In this document: in pieces, positions 36,659-49,624 of the stretch
Layout of the letters: each line of letters begins with the position of its first letter
How positions within the stretch are numbered: the stretch's first letter is position 1
DNA from: Syncephalis fuscata
Lineage: Eukaryota; Zoopagomycota; Zoopagomycetes; Zoopagales; Piptocephalidaceae
NCBI GenBank assembly: GCA_025786725.1
Contig: JAHLTZ010000011.1
Location: 558,001-622,000 of the forward strand
Direction: 5' to 3'
Length of the DNA: 64,000 bases
Made by a program: the position numbers and the translations under genes
Notes under the pieces: model-generated
Database searches by the model: none
Seen by the model: the letters and a program-made list of their open reading frames with translations, nothing else
Told to the model about the DNA's origin: nothing

Positions 36659-39600
36659 ATGAACCCGATTGCCGACGACTCGCAGATACTTACCGAGCCA
36701 GTCGAATGGCCTGATTGGACAATCATTTCACCTCGTCGTGCTTCTACCTCTTCCACGACGGCGTCTACAGTCGTACCTGCTGCTACTGGCATGCGACGAT
36801 CAACAAGCGGTGGTCATCGTGTTTCGCAATCACAGGCTAATCTTCGTCATCGCTTGCTACGCAGCCATAATAGCGACGATGCTAACAGTCGTTATGGCGC
36901 TGAACTCGAGGAGACGGGTAACAGCACGCTTACTCGACAGCAATCGTCGCCACCGATGATTGCCGAACAATCTACGCCGCCTACATCAAATTCGATTATG
37001 TTTGCTTCGCCTGCCGTGCCCGATAGCTCCAGATTACCGTTGGTCCGTGTTACTTCGCAGATTACTACACCCGATAATATATCTATGCCGACAGAAGCTG
37101 AAAAGGCAGTGCATAAGTTTACCAGTTTGGCCTACACTGCATGTATGCTTGCTTCTTTGGCGTGTACTTTCCTAGCACCGCCTAAATCTGTTATTAAAAC
37201 AGCATACATGAATGTGCCAATTGAATGGTGGGGCATCTATTTGGTCATGACGATCTTTTGGACCATATGGCTGGGTCTGCATTCAACAAAGCAGATCCTT
37301 TTCTCGACAAGTATCTACGTGTCAAAACGTATAAGCGGTGCAATCGCCACTATTACTCTATTGGCACCTTTATGGAACTTGTATCCGCTATCGGTATCGG
37401 CAGGCTATACCATTTCCTGTCTGGTCACGCCTTTCTTTCATATTGTATTTCATATATTCTACACGCTATGGGAGCTTTATAGCAAGGAGCGTGCCGTGAT
37501 GGAAAAGCTGACTGCAAAGGAAGTTCGTGCAGTTGCAGACCAGGGCGAACAGTTATTATCGGAAGCAGAAGAACGACGCACAGCATCTGTCAAAATGATC
37601 ACCGAAGAGATTAGAGATGCTTCACGGATTGGCAAAGCTTCTATTATGCGTCTTGCACCGCCAGCCGTATTGGCTGCTTATTCGCGTGAGCATCTAGCCG
37701 CCTGCAGTATACCCATACCAACAGCATCAATAGCATCGGTCGATGCTGTTTTAAGTCACATTGAACACTTGGGTAAACATCTTGAATGTCTTAATAACAC
37801 AACGCCATTATTGGACCATAAAGATTCACCACTATCGGGTCATTTGCCTCAATTCGATGTAGGTGAGCTGTTGCAGCGTGTTGGTGATATGATGGCAGGC
37901 TGTGCCACATGTGCAAAAGTAGAAGTAGTTATTTATCACGCCGAAGCACAAATATGCCACAGAATGGTATATGGCGATGAAACGCGTTATCAACATATGT
38001 TATTTAATGTAAGTTAATAATAATAATAATAATAATATATTAATATGTTAATACTTTTATTATTTTATTAATAATAGTTGCTAAAAATGGTCATTTTATC
38101 AGCAGCACCTGGTGATTGGGTTGAGCTAGGATTGGCTGTAACAGCAGCCAAACCAAATGCTGCTAAGCCGCCTATGGGTGCCAATGAACCTCATACTCGT
38201 GCTATTAATTGTACTTTCCGTATTACGCATAGTCCAATGAATAACGATCCATTTGCTATATCACATATCCCTAATGCCAATGAAAGCCTTAAAATGATTA
38301 CTGAACTTAATGGCCAGTTGGTGATGGAACAAAAAGATGATGGGCTACATGTTATTGATATTGTACTACCTTTTGCCGCTACATCACGATCGTCCCCTTC
38401 TTCACCTTCGTTAAATCATGGCAAATCGCGTACATTATCAAATGGTATGCGTACAAGTTCAACCAGCTGTACGGCTAGTGAGCCCACGTTAGATGAACTT
38501 CGACGATTTATTAGCACGCTTCGTAACCGTGCAGTTGCTCTTTATGCCACAAATCGTTCAATTCTTGCCAAACATGTTACAGCATGGCTTACTTTATGGA
38601 GTACGGACATTTCTCATATCTCAACTGACGAAAACAAAACCGACGAGGCAGAACTAATTCGTGTATCGTCCAATGCTTCGTTTATTCTTATTGACGACGA
38701 TATTGCTACATTGGAACAATTACTACGTTATCTTGCACTAATCCAACAACATTGGTTAAAGAACAACGACCACCCAGTTCGCGTGGCCGTGCACGATCAG
38801 TTCCTGGCAATGGATCAAATGAGAGCGGCGAGATAGTAGAAGAGTATCCACCGAATGCATCAGCGTCTATGGCCAATGGCCACAATAGCAATCATAAATC
38901 AGAAAATGGCCACGAATCACGTTCCAACACAATACTAGTTAATAATGGCCGTCGATCAATCATTTATTTCACATCGATTGGTCATTATCAAAAAGTAAAA
39001 CAAGCAGTGGCCGATGTATTTAGTAACTTGCCACCATTTCCGCTAATGACGCCTCCTCAAGTTCTGGTTATTCCAAAGCCCATTGGACCTAGACGCTTTT
39101 AACAGCACTTCACACTGCTGTTACAAGGCCACACATGGATACATTGTCGTACATTCCTATTGCCACGTCACCGGCAACACCCGGCATATGGACACTGTTT
39201 AACGGTGAAGTTGAACAAAACCCAATGGATCGTGCTATGGAGTCGCGTAGTGTTACGGCCGATCCACGCATCTATTCCGGTGCCAATGGCAATACAGTCA
39301 CATTTAATGCGGCAGGCACACCGACTCGGCCATTTAATCGATCAAGACTATCACAACATAGCGGTGGTGGCAGTAATACGACATCACCCATGCCTAGTCC
39401 CAATATTAATAATGGAGGTAACAGTAGCAACAATAACGCGGCATTGGCTAGTAATGGCGGCATGGAAACACCGCCATTACTAAGTCCGGGTGCAAGACAG
39501 TCTACCAATGGTCTATCCAATGGATCACACGGCAGTCTACGTATTTCGTCGTCATTAGCACAATCGGCCATGCATACACAGTCAACACCGTCACCAAAAG

Positions 39601-40583
39601 TACGACCCAGTTCGCCATTACTACCAAATCGAACGAGTATTACTGCACCATCGCCCAAGATGCCACCCAGCAACTTGGTTTCGTCTTCGGTTATCAGTAA
39701 TGGCTTAACGGAAAAGTCTAGCAATGGCGGTACCAATACTAGTGCCGGAATTGACCAACGCCCATCTAGCACGCGGAAGAAAGGAGTTCGTTTATCAAAT
39801 GCACCTACTTTGAAGGAGCGAATGAATAGCATGTCGACCACGGCAGCCAGTAAATCTGGTTTTGTTTTCCCACCTATTAAAGTGCTTATCGTTGAAGGTA
39901 ATTGTATAATAATTGATAAACGAATATTGACTAATTTATAACTATTATAATCATACTGTCATTTAGACAATCCTATTAATCAAACTATTTTGTCCACATT
40001 TCTACGCAAGCGTAAAATTGAATATGCTGTAGCTAGCGATGGACAAGAGGCAGTTGATATGTGGAAGCAAGGCGGTTTCCATATTGTATTGGTGAGTTAA
40101 TTCCATTTGATTTTTATACAAAACTAATATAAAGATAATTAGATGGATATTCAATTGCCAGTACTCGATGGTATTGAAGCAACCAAGGAAATTCGGCGCT
40201 TTGAAAAAGAGCGCAAAGCAGCCGCCTTACCACCACCCGACTCACCGGGCGAAGTATCCGTGGAACAGCGTCGACTTGCCACTCAAATGCACACACCAGT
40301 TATTATTGTCGCCCTTACGGCCTCTGCTCTACAGGCTGATCGTAATACAGCATTGGCCGCTGGCTGTAACGATTTTCTAACCAAACCTGTATCTTTACCC
40401 TGGCTCGAAAAGAAGATTACCGAATGGGGCTGCATGCAAGCACTAATTAATGTAACTGGCTGGTCCCGCTGGAGACGACAAGATTCAGCATCTACGATAT
40501 CGATCCATGGCCGTGGCGGCAGTGGAGCCGGTACACCTTCTCCTGCCAATGTATCGCGCTCTAATTCCGAAAAGAAGCCGTAA
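36659..40583 (+). CDS. SSK1: SSK1-type response regulator with N-terminal membrane segments (two frame breaks)
   Basis: Four exons (36659-38008, 38078-39897, 39967-40091, 40143-40583), about 1245 residues. The C-terminal receiver domain is clear: [20 protein letters not shown], the phosphoacceptor Asp in [32 protein letters not shown], and [15 protein letters not shown] followed by EWGCMQALI, which is diagnostic of Ssk1/Mcs4, the regulator above the HOG/Sty1 stress MAPK cascade. Around residues 150-290 there are hydrophobic stretches ([65 protein letters not shown]) that could span the membrane. The middle is Ser/Asn-rich. Frame breaks lie near 38740 and in a T-run at 39098-39101; each is repaired by one added base. 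Confidence 0.9.
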
Positions 40584-41452
40584 ATTGCCACATTCATTAG
40601 TTATTCTTCATTTTTTTGCTTATATCGCCTTTGTAATCGCCTATACTGTGGCAATCCCGATAATAGTAATATTGTAGTTTTCCCTTTCTGCGTCTGTATA
40701 CAATGATGGATTTTATCTATTTTGGCTATTTGTGTCTATAACACCTTATTTCTAAACATTTGTGCAATGCAATTATATGATTACCTGCTAATTGAGCTAT
40801 TTGATAAGCAAATATGAGACTGCACTTTTAACTGATCCACTACTAAATGTTCTATGCTCTTTGCTCGACTCTTGGCTATTGCCAAAAGTAGTATGCGTCC
40901 TTTTTTCATTAACTTGTTTCATTTTAAATGCCAAGAATAGAAACTTGTGTACGGTTACACACACTGTCGCGTGAATATGAACAGACAAATGTATAATTGA
41001 TTTATATAATAATATTACTTAATAGTAATGAATATAAGCGTCTAATACAGGCTATAGTCATTAGAAGGGAGTTGTAATTGTTAGAGCAGATTAGTAGATG
41101 GAATAAAAGTTTAATTGTTAGTAAATTAGTTAAATAAACAGCAGATATTTAATACAATGTAGTCCATATGATCACGTTCGGCAAAATCCCCTTGACTAAA
41201 TAAATGACTTTCTACATTTGGGAATACCAGTTTGAAGAAAAAACATCGAGACTATAAAATGTACTACGATTACACCCCACATCTTGCGTCCATCGTCTTC
41301 CTTTGCCTTCAAATCCATCGCCTAACTGCTACTGTATAATCAGCTGACATAGTCTAATTTACTATACTATTGCTTCATGATGATGGTAAGTGCACCATGT
41401 CATTATTATTTGTATCTAATAGCAGTATCAGTTTCGTAGCTCAATTCGATTT
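40584..41452. other. Intergenic region between SSK1 and lipase
   Basis: AT-rich; should hold the SSK1 3' end and the lipase promoter. ATGATGATGGTAAGTG at 41376 could be a short upstream exon with a donor site, but I could not fix its acceptor. Confidence 0.4.
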
Positions 41453-42453
41453 ATGCTAAAGTGTACGGTAGTCGCTTTATTGACTACCGTTTCAAACGCC
41501 GCTCAACCATCAGACTTATCATTGACAAATACAACACCCAAACCAGCATCGCCAGAAGCTTTGAATACGCTAAAACTAATAAGCCACTTGCCTCCGTATC
41601 CGGCTGCAAAACAACCGATTGGGCATGCGGTCCACGCTGTGAAGGCATGACAGCCGGCACTCAATTCATTCGAGACTTTTACGACAAATGGACCGGTGCA
41701 TTTGCCTATATCGCCGTCAATCATCAATACAAACGCATTATTGTCTCGTTTCGCGGCACCACTACGCTTGCTAATGTAATTCAAGATCTTAACATATTCC
41801 TTGTTCGTGTCAAATGGGCCCATAACGATGATGTAAAGATGTATAGCGGATTGATCAATTGCTACAATAGTATTCGTGCCGAATTATCTAGGGAAATTGG
41901 TGCCGCCGTTAATAAATATCCCGGCTATATAGTTACCTTTACCGGTCATTCATTGGGTGGTGGTAAGTAAACTGCAGTGGCGATGTGTCGAATGAATTAT
42001 TATGCTAACGTATTTATTTATTTATTATGCAGGTATAACGACAATTGCTGCAGTAGATGCACGTCTATCGCTACCGGCATGGTACCACAGCAGCTCGTCA
42101 CTTTTGGTGCATTCCGTGCCGGTAATACAGCATTTGCCCAATGGGCCCACAAGTTACTGCATCAAGACGCTTGTCCAAGTAACGGCTATATTCCATCACC
42201 GGCACGCGTTGTTAGCTATAACGATATTATACCTCATCTACCGCCTCAATGGATTGGCTATCATCACATTGGCACAGAAGTATGGATTCCCTCGGCCAAT
42301 GGCACAAATGCTATTGTTTGTCAACCTGGTGTAGATTCCGATCCGTCTTGTTCAGCTTCACTTACTGAGAAGCGTAACATGAGTGCACATGACGTATACT
42401 TTGGTATTAAGATCGGTCTATCGGATGGATGTAATGTCCCTGGGCCTCATTAA
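41453..42453 (+). CDS. Secreted class 3 lipase (frame breaks)
   Basis: Two exons, 41453-41962 and 42033-42453, about 310 residues. The N-terminus MLKCTVVALLTTVSNAAQ looks like a signal peptide. After a shift near 41550-41580 the lipase proper begins: FEYAKTNKPLASVSGCKTTD, WACGPRCEG, IIVSFRGTT (oxyanion region), the nucleophile Ser in FTGHSLGG at the exon end, LVTFGAFRAGN, the catalytic Asp in VVSYNDIIPHLPP, and His in NMSAHDVYFG. A second single-base loss lies in exon 2 near 42075, before TGMVPQQLVTFGA. Enzymes of this alpha/beta-hydrolase family split triacylglycerols outside the cell. Both breaks are repaired by one base each. Confidence 0.85.
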
Positions 42454-42857
42454 AACCATTTGATAGTTAGGTGACTGGTTCATATATGAGGGCTATACAA
42501 TAATGATAGTTAAATAATTTATATAAAATAATAGTATTTATTGATTTACTGTATTGTATAATAACAAGTGTATATATACACAATTAATGTAATAACATTT
42601 AATAATATAAAAGTGTAGAATTACACAATTTAATCAATGTAGAAAAGTAAGAAATAAAAGACAGTGTAATGATTTCAATACAAGTATTAACAATAACATT
42701 GAAAAGTATCAATATAATCTAATCGCTATTAATCAAGTCTTTGGCAACAGCCTTATTAAAACATAACAATTGATCCCTTAATATTTTGAGTCATTGACGT
42801 TACTATTGTTACTACTACGACTACTGTTACCATTACTGTGCTTATTATAATTTTTGA
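42454..42857. other. Intergenic region
   Basis: AT-rich stretch between lipase and NPR3 with no gene seen. Confidence 0.4.
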
Positions 42858-45800
42858 ATGGCCAGTCTACTAGGCATTCTACTGGTGACCAGCACAACGC
42901 GCGGTCACACGTTGTATTTAATTATCCTCCAACGTCTAATCAGTCGCAATCAGCGAATAAGCGCAAACAGACCGCGTATCGTTCGCGAAATGAAGACCGT
43001 TCAGCACGCAACAAGCCCAAATTCCAGCCATGGCTAGCCGATAAAAAGACTGGCCAAGGCTCAACTACTATACATTCGATCACTGGCAATAAGCATAAGC
43101 ATACGTCATCAACTGGCTCTCGTTCTCACCGAGACGACAGCAGTTACGAGGATGAGGAGAGTAGTGGAAAAGGGGGATTACTTACCGGTACCAGTGGCAG
43201 TATAGGCGACCAACATCATTTCTATTGGAGCCATGGAGAAGAAGAAGAAGCAGAAGATATAGTTGAGGAAGATGAAGGCGAGGAAGATGATGGATTTGAC
43301 TATACAGATACATTGGAAGATACTGATTTTATGGACGACGATGAAAGTAGTAAACATAGTACATTTTACAGTGGACAGACACCGGATCATTTGGAAGATG
43401 GGACAAATACAACAGCATCGACTCATCATGCTGGCGAATTATTTGGAATGTCAAAGGCTATGTTAGCGAATCTACTGTCGCCTCGAGCAGCTCTTCGTGA
43501 TGGTCGATTTCAATTAGAACTAGATGGTGACATTACAGCGGTAGGCCGCCCTGTTACCTTGCCTGTCATGGACATTGCACCATATCCTATGTATAATCGG
43601 CACTCGACTCATAATTACAGTTCAAACTCAACGCCAGCGATACCATCTCGATTGGAGGAAAGTGATAAGAGTCCAGATTTAAAAGAGGCCGTAGACCATG
43701 TGCAAGTACCAATACGTAAAGTTGTTGGTCGACAAGCACTAGGCCTGCCTGATGTAGCTGAGAAACGATCATCGGATTTAGCACCACTAGCGATGCCACC
43801 TAGTTCAAGTAAATCATGCGAAGATATAGATTTATCTCGACGAATGAGTCGCAGCAAACTTACGGATAATGAAGAGCCAAAGAAGAAAACCATAGGTGCT
43901 GGTTTATCGATAGATACCAAAAAAGATACAATAGCTATGCCACACGTAAAACTTCGACGTCGATCTTCAGCTGGTACACAACCGTTGGATATGACAAAGT
44001 TAAATAGCGGCAGTACTACTGGTAATAGCGGTAATGCCAATAGCAGTAGCGGTACTGTACTTGGACCACTGTCACAGCTGTCAGCTGAAATGATGCAACC
44101 AGCAGATAAAAGTACTTGGAGTGCACCCATTGAAGCATCTGGTGTAAGTGATATTTATAGCAAGTATTAGTGTTACTTATTATTATAATTAATTAATAGA
44201 CAAAGTTAAAGCATTTACAGCTTCACCACCACCAATTACTACGATGCCATTAAAAACGGAGAAAACAACATCACCACCTTCACATTTTGAACCACAACCA
44301 CATAGACTGCATCACAAACGGTCACAATCTATTTCATCAGCACCCATGTTGGCTGTTAATAATACAGTTGCATCAAAACATGTATTAAGTGCACTGGGTG
44401 TAGGTGATCGTAATAATGAAGCTAGTAATAAACTATCAATGATTGGAAGTCAGTTACAACAACAACAGCAACAACAAGACTCGTCTATAATTAATAATGA
44501 TAGTAATCCACCCTCTCCTGACCAGATGATACGACCACCTATTTCATCACCGGCTAGTGTTGTCAGTCAAGGAAGTGATGGCTCTAATGCAACTGAACGG
44601 CGACGTGTATCTAGTGTATCAGGTGTTAGTGGCATGGGTGGTATTCGACTTGGATTAACAAGTCTACGCGCTATGAGTAGTATGGGATCAAATACCGCCC
44701 CTTCAAGTGCTATAGCCGCCAGTGCGGCACTGGCTACACCGGGCACTGTGGCAGGTACACCGACTACTGCGTCAAGAGTGGCAGCCGCTGCTTCAGCACT
44801 ACACAGTGGACTGTATTCACAAGCCCCCTCACCACTTATTAGCTTTCATTTAGTATTTGTTACACAACGGGCGCCGGCCCAATCAATGCGCAGAGCTATA
44901 GCTGCTTGGTCATTATCGTCACCGGCTGTCGATGGTCTACGCTTTCCCTCGAAGATGGGCCCAGTCAGCTACACGATAGTCCCGATCAAGGTGATAATGG
45001 CGAACTAATGTACTGGTCCAATTGGTGGCAACAAGCCACAGAAGAGGAACAGTATACGGCATTTCTTGATCAACTGTACGACAGGTAGTGCGTAAATTAA
45101 CTACAGCATTACAATACGAACAATTACGATGTGATTACGTAAGGCGTGAATCAGAGCTTATGCTTGCTATTAGTGAAGAATCACAACGTCGAGGTAAATA
45201 CTTGTCATTGTAGCTATACTGTGTATATTTATCAATAGCATTTAGATAAACATAAGGATGAAGAGCAATGGCTAAAACGTATTTTGGCTCGTTCATCTTT
45301 GGCCCGTGAATTGGCTGCTTGTTATGATGCAGTGGCTATTGGACGCACTGCAACACTTTGTGTTAATGGCGAAATTGATTTATTAGTACGTGGACCGTTA
45401 CCATGTCCACGTGGCACCGTACTAGCCAGACGAGCGATGATTGCCGCCATGCATGCTAAAGGTGCTAATTTTCGTAATCATCGTCCAGTGACTATTCCAC
45501 AAGAATTAATAGCCAATATTAATAATATTAATAATGCTAATAATACTAATGCTAATAGTAGTAGTCACGGTAATATCCATCAGCATGTTCATGGTGGATT
45601 ATCGATTTCTTTTGCCTCTGTAAGCAGTACACATTTTACACCGGATAAAGAACACAAAATGAGTTATGGTTATGATCAAATAATTCATTAAGTGGCACAG
45701 GTACATTTTCCGGTCTGGGTGACCGTCGTCGTCGTATGGATGCACGTTGGCATAATTTGGAACATTGGCTGCCTTCATTAAAGTCTGTGCGGCATTGTTT

Positions 45801-47100
45801 ACGCGCCCATCATGCATTGCTACTTTGTGACGATCCTGAAGTTGTACTGGCACATATTCCATGGGTTGGTGACGAGCGACCAATAGCACTAATTGCGTTT
45901 ATTGAATTGGCCACACCGATGAGAAGGTTAGTGCAATAAAGAAAAAGAAAAAATATGGCTGATAAATAGCGTTATTGATGATGTATACAATAATAGCCTG
46001 GCTAGTATTGCCGAAGCGCTTGGTTATGGATGGCCGGAAACCATCCAGTTAGCTGCCTATCTTGTATATCATAGAGCAGCTAGAATTATTGATCCGATCA
46101 ATTCACGAAATATCTATATGGTGGCACCTGATGCTCATTTAAATCGGTAAGTTACAATACAAACTAGACGAGTAACTATACAGACAACGATCTGACTCAA
46201 CTTGTTTAGTATCAATGAATTATCAGAAGCGTTTACGGCTGAATTAGATCCAGGATTTGAGCTAGCCTATTTACTAAGTCGACTTTCCGAGTCGCCCAAG
46301 CCATACTCGTCACATATTCCGCCCAAAGGAAGGCGTTCAGTCTATCTTGAAGCAATGGTTTTTCTAATACGCCATCGATTAGTGCGCCAATTGCATACTT
46401 ACATCTACTTTACACTACCATTATCGGTGGCACGACCCCAATCAGCAGGCTACAATCCAAGTGCTGCTTTATTAGGCATGACGACTAATTCTGCTGCTGC
46501 TGCTGCAACCACGGCACCAATTAGTAATGGCATGCTAACATTTGGTGGTGGTGGTGGTACAGGTGCGAGTGTCGTAGGGACAGCCAGTTCTTTTATTCGA
46601 CGTGGCGGCGGTGGTAGCAATGTAGATCTTGCTTCTTCGGTATTTCTTGGTTCTAATGCGTCCATTATGGATGAGCGCAGTGAAGCAGGGGATACAGTTG
46701 TTAATGATGCAGCCTCTCATATCGATGGTGGCAATAACTATGCTACTAAGAATGGTGCTGACAGTAACGATGGTATGGAGAAATGTTGCGCATTGGCTAT
46801 GCCACAAGACTATTCAAGTGATACCCTTTATGAGTATGTAGCTAGACTCGTGGCTGGCCATCCTCGTGATATTGGCAATACATTGTTTTGGTAAGTTATT
46901 ATCATAGTCTGATTTATATTTTTTTAAAACGTATATTTATCGATTATTTTTTTTTCTATTTATACAGTATGGTTAATAATGGATATTTGGACGGAAGACA
47001 CCCGGTAGAAGAGATTATCACTGATCTTAATATGAGTCGACGGGATTTGAATGAAATTATCAGTCGATTCCGTGATAATATTGTAACTGTATTGCGATAA
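42858..47100 (+). CDS. NPR3: NPR3 / NPRL3, GATOR1 (SEACIT) subunit (several frame breaks)
   Basis: Starts MASLLGILLVTSTTRG at ATG 42858, the usual Npr3 N-terminus; one missing base near 42905 shifts it into HVVFNYPPTSNQ. Later landmarks: LFGMSKAMLANLLSPRAALRD and FQLELDGDITAVGRPV, SPLISFHLVFV, YEQLRCDYVRRESELMLAISEE, SSLARELAACYDAV, LASIAEALGYGWPETIQLAAY, and a winged-helix part VYLEAMVFLIRHRLVRQLHTY with a C-terminal LYEYVARLVAGHPRD. The last exon (46969-47100) ends at TAA. Introns lie near 44142-44199, 45197-45245, 45931-45972, 46149-46208 and 46892-46968. More single-base breaks occur near 44940, 45085 and 45680. NPR3 with NPR2 and IML1 inhibits TORC1 when amino acids are scarce. Long acidic and Ser/Asn-rich inserts make it larger than usual (about 1150 residues or more). 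Confidence 0.85.
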
Positions 47101-47164
47101 ATAGCTATGATATGCGCTTTGTTTTATAAACAATTTAGTAATTATTTAGTGTGATTTGGTGATG

Positions 47165-47225
47165 AATGACCAGATTCCATCGTATTCGCTCTATTAAACA
47201 TGGAGTTGGATGATGAGTGACATCA
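47165..47225 (+). repeat. Dispersed short element, copy 1
   Basis: Contains TTAAACATGGAGTTGGATGA followed by TGAGTGACAT. Related sequences are at 48585-48690 (minus), 60800-60890 (plus), 62255-62345 (minus) and, more diverged, 22545-22660 (minus). They share an upstream GTGATTTGGTG-like block and an ATG with a possible donor (GGTAAGTGACAT in two copies). Confidence 0.6.
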
Positions 47226-47723
47226 GTAATCAAATAATCATTATTGTGGTCAATCCAATTTAGTGCTATGACATTAATTATATAAAGCTTATTTCATGTT
47301 GTTTTGAATTAATTAAAATAATATGAATAGTGATAAACATTTACAGCTTATTGTATGATGCACTGTTATTATAAAATACACACATAATTAAATAAATGTA
47401 TTAATAGTTACTTACACATATTGAAAACGATGTATGTTAAAATCTAGAATGGTAGGATATATATAGCCAAAGAATAACTAGCCAGTGACTTGTTACAAAC
47501 TGGCATCAGGCATAATAGTTAAATAGGAAAGATAAAGCATAAATAATAATGTTGATACAATGGCGCTCACTCATCGTTAAATACGCATTGAAATAGCTGA
47601 AAATAGAAAATACAAAAGAAGCAAAGTAGTGAATGCAATAGGAAGAATAAAACAGCTTATACGAAACAACAATAGTTGCTGCCTAATTAAAAGCAAATAA
47701 AGTATATAAAATACAGTACTTGC

Positions 47724-48074
47724 CCTGAAGCATAGGCTGTCGGTGTGGGCTGCGACAATGCTTGCGCCATTACCTGGTTTCTAATAACGATGAGTTAAAA
47801 AGACTACTTGGTGCGTTATTCAGCTAAAAGGATACAAAACGACCGCCAACTACAAAGGCGACGATGGCGCTTTGATTACGCGTAAAGTAGTAGCGACCAC
47901 CAGCCGTTATCGACCAGCAATCGCGTTCATTCAGCTTCTTAAATCCGTGCTTGGTCAGACGTTCACGGCATTGATTCACCGCGTGGAACGGTGAAGGTGA
48001 ATTGCGAAGAAACGCAAAAAGTCGGTTAGTTGACCAGAGGAAGTTTGTGCAGTGACCGAGGTAATAGCCGACAT
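47724..48074 (-). pseudogene. Truncated M18 aspartyl aminopeptidase, left-arm copy
   Basis: From ATG 48072-48074 the frame runs through a short leader to the conserved M18 start: RNSPSPFHAVNQCRERLTKH, ITAGGRYYFTRNQS, IVAFVVGGRF. An intron then leads to a second exon with GNGASIVAAHTDSLCFR ending at 47724, where HTDS contains the first zinc-ligand His. The rest of the enzyme (over 350 residues) is absent. A one-base loss in a T-run (DFLRF/LRNSP) is present in both arms. Cytosolic or vacuolar M18 peptidases remove N-terminal Asp/Glu; this piece cannot be active. Confidence 0.75.
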
Positions 48075-48584
48075 TGTACGAAACAAAGGTATTTGCATTC
48101 GAAAGCGAGTATTGTTGTGGTATGGAGTAAGATGGTTTGGATAATAAGGTGACCGTGAATGTGAATAATTGCAGTAAAGGCGAACACGTCACCGTAATTA
48201 AACAATGCCATAAATGGCATAAAAGAGATAGCTTCATAAAATATTTCTTTAATATCGAAATTGTGTATTTTATTTAAGCATTAGAAGCTATTTTACTCTG
48301 AGTCTCTATACTTAAACTGAAGGATAAAAAATCCATAATTCAAATAGTAAACTGCCCATCAGTTTTTAATACTGAAAAGTACTATTTGTTGAAGCAGTGC
48401 CACATCAACTCTGATTAATGCAAATGAAGATGAATCAGTCCGCATTATTTTCAATATATGATATTAGTAGTAATAAATATTATAGTATTCCATGTTACAA
48501 TAAAATATAATAAATAGATAAATGTTAATTCATATTATTGTTGCTGTAAAGTATTCAAAGCATTATAATTTAATATTTAATGTC

Positions 48585-48690
48585 ACTTACCATCCAGTTC
48601 CATGTTTAGTAGAACAACACTGTGTAGTTAATCAAGTAAAAATGTCAATTTCGGTCTTTTGACACTAAATCACATGAGTGTACTAATAAA
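48585..48690 (-). repeat. Dispersed short element, copy 2
   Basis: Same element as at 47165, in the opposite orientation, with ATG at 48601-48603 and GATGGTAAGTGACATT. It lies upstream of, and in the same direction as, the M18 fragment, so it may be an old first exon and promoter. Confidence 0.6.
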
Positions 48691-48965
48691 TTATTTAATA
48701 TTAGTGAGCTATTTACTTTCATATTTTTATTTATTTATTTCACCGCCTTTTCTTATAACTATTTTATTGTTTTATTTAGTAATATATTATATAATGCCGA
48801 ATATGACAATATAAATAACATGTGCATTCGAATATCAATAAAAGACACTATTCGATCCTAGTCTTTATTTCTCTTATTTACATCAACACCTGCTCAAGTA
48901 ATCTCAACGGCATGCCGTATCTTCTGGTTACAACTGTCGCCCCAAGATCTTCCTGGCGAAGACAC

Positions 48966-49103
48966 TTAGCCTATCATTATTGCATATGGTGGAGGTAGAT
49001 TTGCTTCATCGATGGTCGGCAAAGCATCTGCACCTACAAGTCGATACCAAGAATGCTCAAGACAATGGTGAACATCAGAAATGCTAGTCGTCCTACCTTT
49101 TTG
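48966..49103 (-). pseudogene. Short conserved open fragment (HSWYR motif), left arm
   Basis: An open stretch of 46 codons containing SDVHHCLEHSWYRLVGADAL and then TIDEANLPPPYA. It looks like a piece of an extracellular domain with Cys and Trp and is mirrored at 60364-60501. No start or other exons found. I do not recognise the family with confidence. Confidence 0.4.
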
Positions 49104-49234
49104 TCACCCTAGACGAGTATCTTACATGGTAAATCTCCCATAATACAATATTAAAATATTAGAAAATAGAAAAGATCATTCAGTCGCAAGAAATCACACT
49201 GTTGTAGTAGCAGCAATAACAACAGCGAAACGAC

Positions 49235-49624
49235 ATGGAATTGCGATCAATGGCTTTTATTAATATTCTATCAATCTTTTTACGCATAGCCAACAACAAC
49301 AATGATTGGTCTCGTGAATTTCAAAGTAATCAAATGGAAACATTGTAGCAATGTTTTTTGTACATAATAGCATTAACTTCAGTTGGAGTTAATTTTGCTT
49401 TGAGGATTCAAATTATGAGAGTCAAAGTACAATTGGAAATTTTTGAAAGGCTAAAAATGCCTGATAAGAAAAAAGTTAATTACAATAAATACAACAATTT
49501 TAATTTGAAGCTTTATTTACATAATTTAATTAGTTATAGTAATATCAACAGCAATTCCAATCGTGTTTTATTTGTCAAAAAGACTGCCAACAATATACTA
49601 GCGGCAAATACAACTCAAAAATAA
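49235..49624 (+). pseudogene. Degenerate ORF with internal stop, left arm
   Basis: ATG 49235 opens MELRSMAFINILSIFLRIAN..., is cut by TAG near 49346, and continues in the same frame (IALTSVGVNFALRIQIMRVK, then a Lys/Asn-rich part) to TAA at 49624. The mirrored copy at 59843-60232 has the same TAG and one more stop. Not recognised; possibly remains of a mobile element protein. Confidence 0.4.

Noticed and set aside
39272-39841. Minus-strand open frame of 189 codons within SSK1
   Set aside because: Antisense shadow of Ser/Asn-rich low-complexity sequence in the SSK1 middle region.
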